From an uncultured Rikenellaceae bacterium (GTDB lineage: Bacteria > Bacteroidota > Bacteroidia > Bacteroidales > Rikenellaceae), in assembly GCA_944321925.1 (NCBI GenBank), contig CALUND010000017.1, positions 149,686 through 213,685 on the forward strand: a stretch of DNA of 64,000 nucleotides, written 5' to 3'. Each line of letters starts with the position of its first letter. Position 1 is the stretch's first letter. A program made the translations under genes and the position numbers. Below, piece by piece: positions 63,033 through 64,000 of the stretch. The notes under the pieces were generated by a model, which worked only from the letters and a program-made list of their open reading frames with translations, was not told the origin of the DNA and did no database searches.

Positions 63033-63566
63033 ATGAAAAATTTGCTCAAACTAAGCCTTGTTGCGATTTTCGCAATGGTTGCCGCATCTGCTTCCGCCCA
63101 AAAGATGGGACAGATCGACTATCAGGCGCTGATCATGCAGATGCCCGAAATGGACTCCGTCCAGATCAAATTGCAGGTGGCACAAAAAGACTATGAGGAT
63201 CAGCTCGAATCGCTTCAGGTGGAAATCAACAACAAAATAAACGACTACCAAAAAGCAGCATCTACGCTGTCGGATGGCGTCAAACAGTTGAAAGAACGTG
63301 AAATCACCGATCTGCAGACTCGGCTCCAGGAATACTATCAGATCGTTCAGGAGGAGTTAGCCAAAGTTCAGGCTTCGCTGATGGCCCCCGTGGAAGAACG
63401 CGCTCACGCAGCCATCAAAAAAATTGCGAAGGCCAATGGCATCGTTGTGGTATTTCACTCGCCATCGGTTATCTATCTCGACGAAGATAGTATCATCGAT
63501 GTCATGCCTCTGGTGAAAAAAGAGCTGGGAATCGTCGACAAACCCAACACGACGACCACGAAATAA
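63033..63566 (+). CDS. OmpH/Skp-family periplasmic chaperone (second)
   Basis: Second Skp-like chaperone, 177 residues, paralogous to the preceding gene. Signal peptide MKNLLKLSLVAIFAMVAASA with cleavage after ASA. MGQIDYQALIMQMPEMDSVQ and a helical coiled-coil core (KQLKEREITDLQTRLQEYYQ) follow. The tail IVDKPNTTTTK is short and polar. Tandem skp genes after bamA are common in Bacteroidota. The gene ends the cluster at a strong terminator. Confidence 0.92.
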   Translation: MKNLLKLSLVAIFAMVAASASAQKMGQIDYQALIMQMPEMDSVQIKLQVAQKDYEDQLESLQVEINNKINDYQKAASTLSDGVKQLKEREITDLQTRLQEYYQIVQEELAKVQASLMAPVEERAHAAIKKIAKANGIVVVFHSPSVIYLDEDSIIDVMPLVKKELGIVDKPNTTTTK

Positions 63567-63598
63567 CCAGACTCTTTATCGAATAGCATATCATTCAA

Positions 63599-63637
63599 AT
63601 CATTCGACGGAAAATTTTCCGTCGAATGATTTTTTTT
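63599..63637 (+). terminator. Terminator of the uppS-bamA-skp cluster
   Basis: Perfect palindrome of 32 bases (63599-63630), giving a stem of up to 14 bp around an A/T loop, followed by seven further T. Confidence 0.92.
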
Positions 63638-63651
63638 GCCTTGGATTTGAT

Positions 63652-63659
63652 TATTTTTG
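63652..63659 (+). promoter_or_regulatory. -7 element of the short acidic peptide gene
   Basis: TATTTTTG just after the cluster terminator. Transcription near 63666 would give a leader of about 128 bases before the ATG at 63794. Confidence 0.5.
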
Positions 63660-63793
63660 CTAAGAGTCAATGGCCTCATTTTTAAGAAAAAAATTAAACA
63701 GACTATCATAATGGTTCATTCGTTCCCTTTCCCTTCCTGTTTACCGGTCTCTGATTCCTAAAGCCCCTACGAAAAACCAACTATAAACCTTAT

Positions 63794-63949
63794 ATGAAAC
63801 AATCTATGGCAGACAACCCAAAAATCCCGTATGTAACGCCTTCGCTCTTCCTCATCGAGATGGAAATAGAGAACGGTTTCGCAACCAGCTACGATCCGAC
63901 AGAATCCATCGAAAATGTGGGTTCCGATCTGGATTATGAAGAGTGGTAA
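63794..63949 (+). CDS. 51-residue acidic peptide with a conserved-looking core
   Basis: Reads MKQSMADNPKIPYVTPSLFL, then IEMEIENGFATSYDP and a highly acidic tail ending DLDYEEW. I recognise the arrangement (P-x-hydrophobic, IExEIExGFAxS core, acidic or glycine-rich tail ending in Trp) as a recurring class of short Bacteroidota proteins often next to surface-protein genes, but I cannot name a family with certainty. It has no signal peptide by eye. The next gene starts 31 bases downstream. Function is unknown. Confidence 0.7.
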   Translation: MKQSMADNPKIPYVTPSLFLIEMEIENGFATSYDPTESIENVGSDLDYEEW

Positions 63950-63980
63950 TCAATCATCAAAACACTAAACAAAACTACTT

Positions 63981-64000
63981 ATGAGAAAAATTTCAGCATT
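63981..64000 (+). CDS. Start of a gene cut by the right edge
   Basis: Only ATG and five further codons (MRKISA) are present. The basic start would fit a signal peptide, but nothing more can be said. Its distance of 31 bases from the preceding peptide gene suggests cotranscription. Confidence 0.5.

Overview
The window is a dense, GC-rich stretch of a Bacteroidota chromosome, most likely order Bacteroidales and plausibly an Alistipes-like Rikenellaceae; the genus is a guess from overall character. Signs of the phylum are sigma-A type promoters with a -7 box TAnnTTTG and often TTTG about 19-20 bases upstream, no obvious Shine-Dalgarno sites, type III glutamine synthetase, an Hc1-type histone H1-like protein, a FeoA-FeoB fusion, and families largely confined to the phylum (DUF2023, DUF4923, DUF2807). 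I see no transposase, phage gene, CRISPR array, tRNA, rRNA or transcription-factor gene.

Layout, left to right. 1-6.3 kb: ribosomal proteins L9 (cut by the edge), S18 and S6, adenylate kinase, ThiL, a drug/metabolite transporter, a thioesterase, a Sua5/YrdC protein, YebC and the Hc1-like protein. 6.4-14.7 kb: a three-gene RND efflux operon, then feoAB with a tiny Cys-rich partner gene. 14.9-23.1 kb: a glycosyltransferase, aminopeptidase P, a sodium/sugar symporter coupled to a lipoprotein mutarotase, an AspT/YidE-like transporter and Fe-type superoxide dismutase. 23.2-29.4 kb: pheT, guaA, a flavodoxin-DUF2023 pair and an SGNH hydrolase. 29.4-36.4 kb: a split, divergent AddA/AddB recombination nuclease, with addB coupled to a DUF2807 gene. 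36.5-43.2 kb: DUF4923, glnN, a DPP-IV-like peptidase, and a 611-base gap holding a probable structured RNA before a small lipoprotein gene. 43.2-55 kb: two M23 endopeptidases, alaS-gpmI, a MATE pump, an NDH-2-like oxidoreductase, pyrD and cinA. 55-64 kb: cca, a second SGNH hydrolase and pdxJ on the minus strand, then nadK, and the envelope cluster uppS-bamA-skp-skp. At the right edge lie a 51-residue acidic peptide gene and the first codons of another gene.

Most genes are core housekeeping and the operon logic is conventional: RND tripartite pump, iron uptake, sugar uptake with anomer conversion, end resection, outer-membrane biogenesis. The less ordinary parts are between genes. At 42.49-42.70 kb there is a promoter, a rod-shaped RNA resembling 6S RNA or an attenuator, a 21-codon ORF encoding CxxCxxC, a strong terminator, and a sequence complementary to the next gene's start region. 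Others are a 4 x 26-base degenerate tandem repeat, three separate two-copy tandem duplications of 18-19 bases, a G9 tract upstream of glnN, a 59-base hairpin after the peptidase gene, and a 16-codon ORF joining uppS to bamA by ATGA overlaps on both sides.
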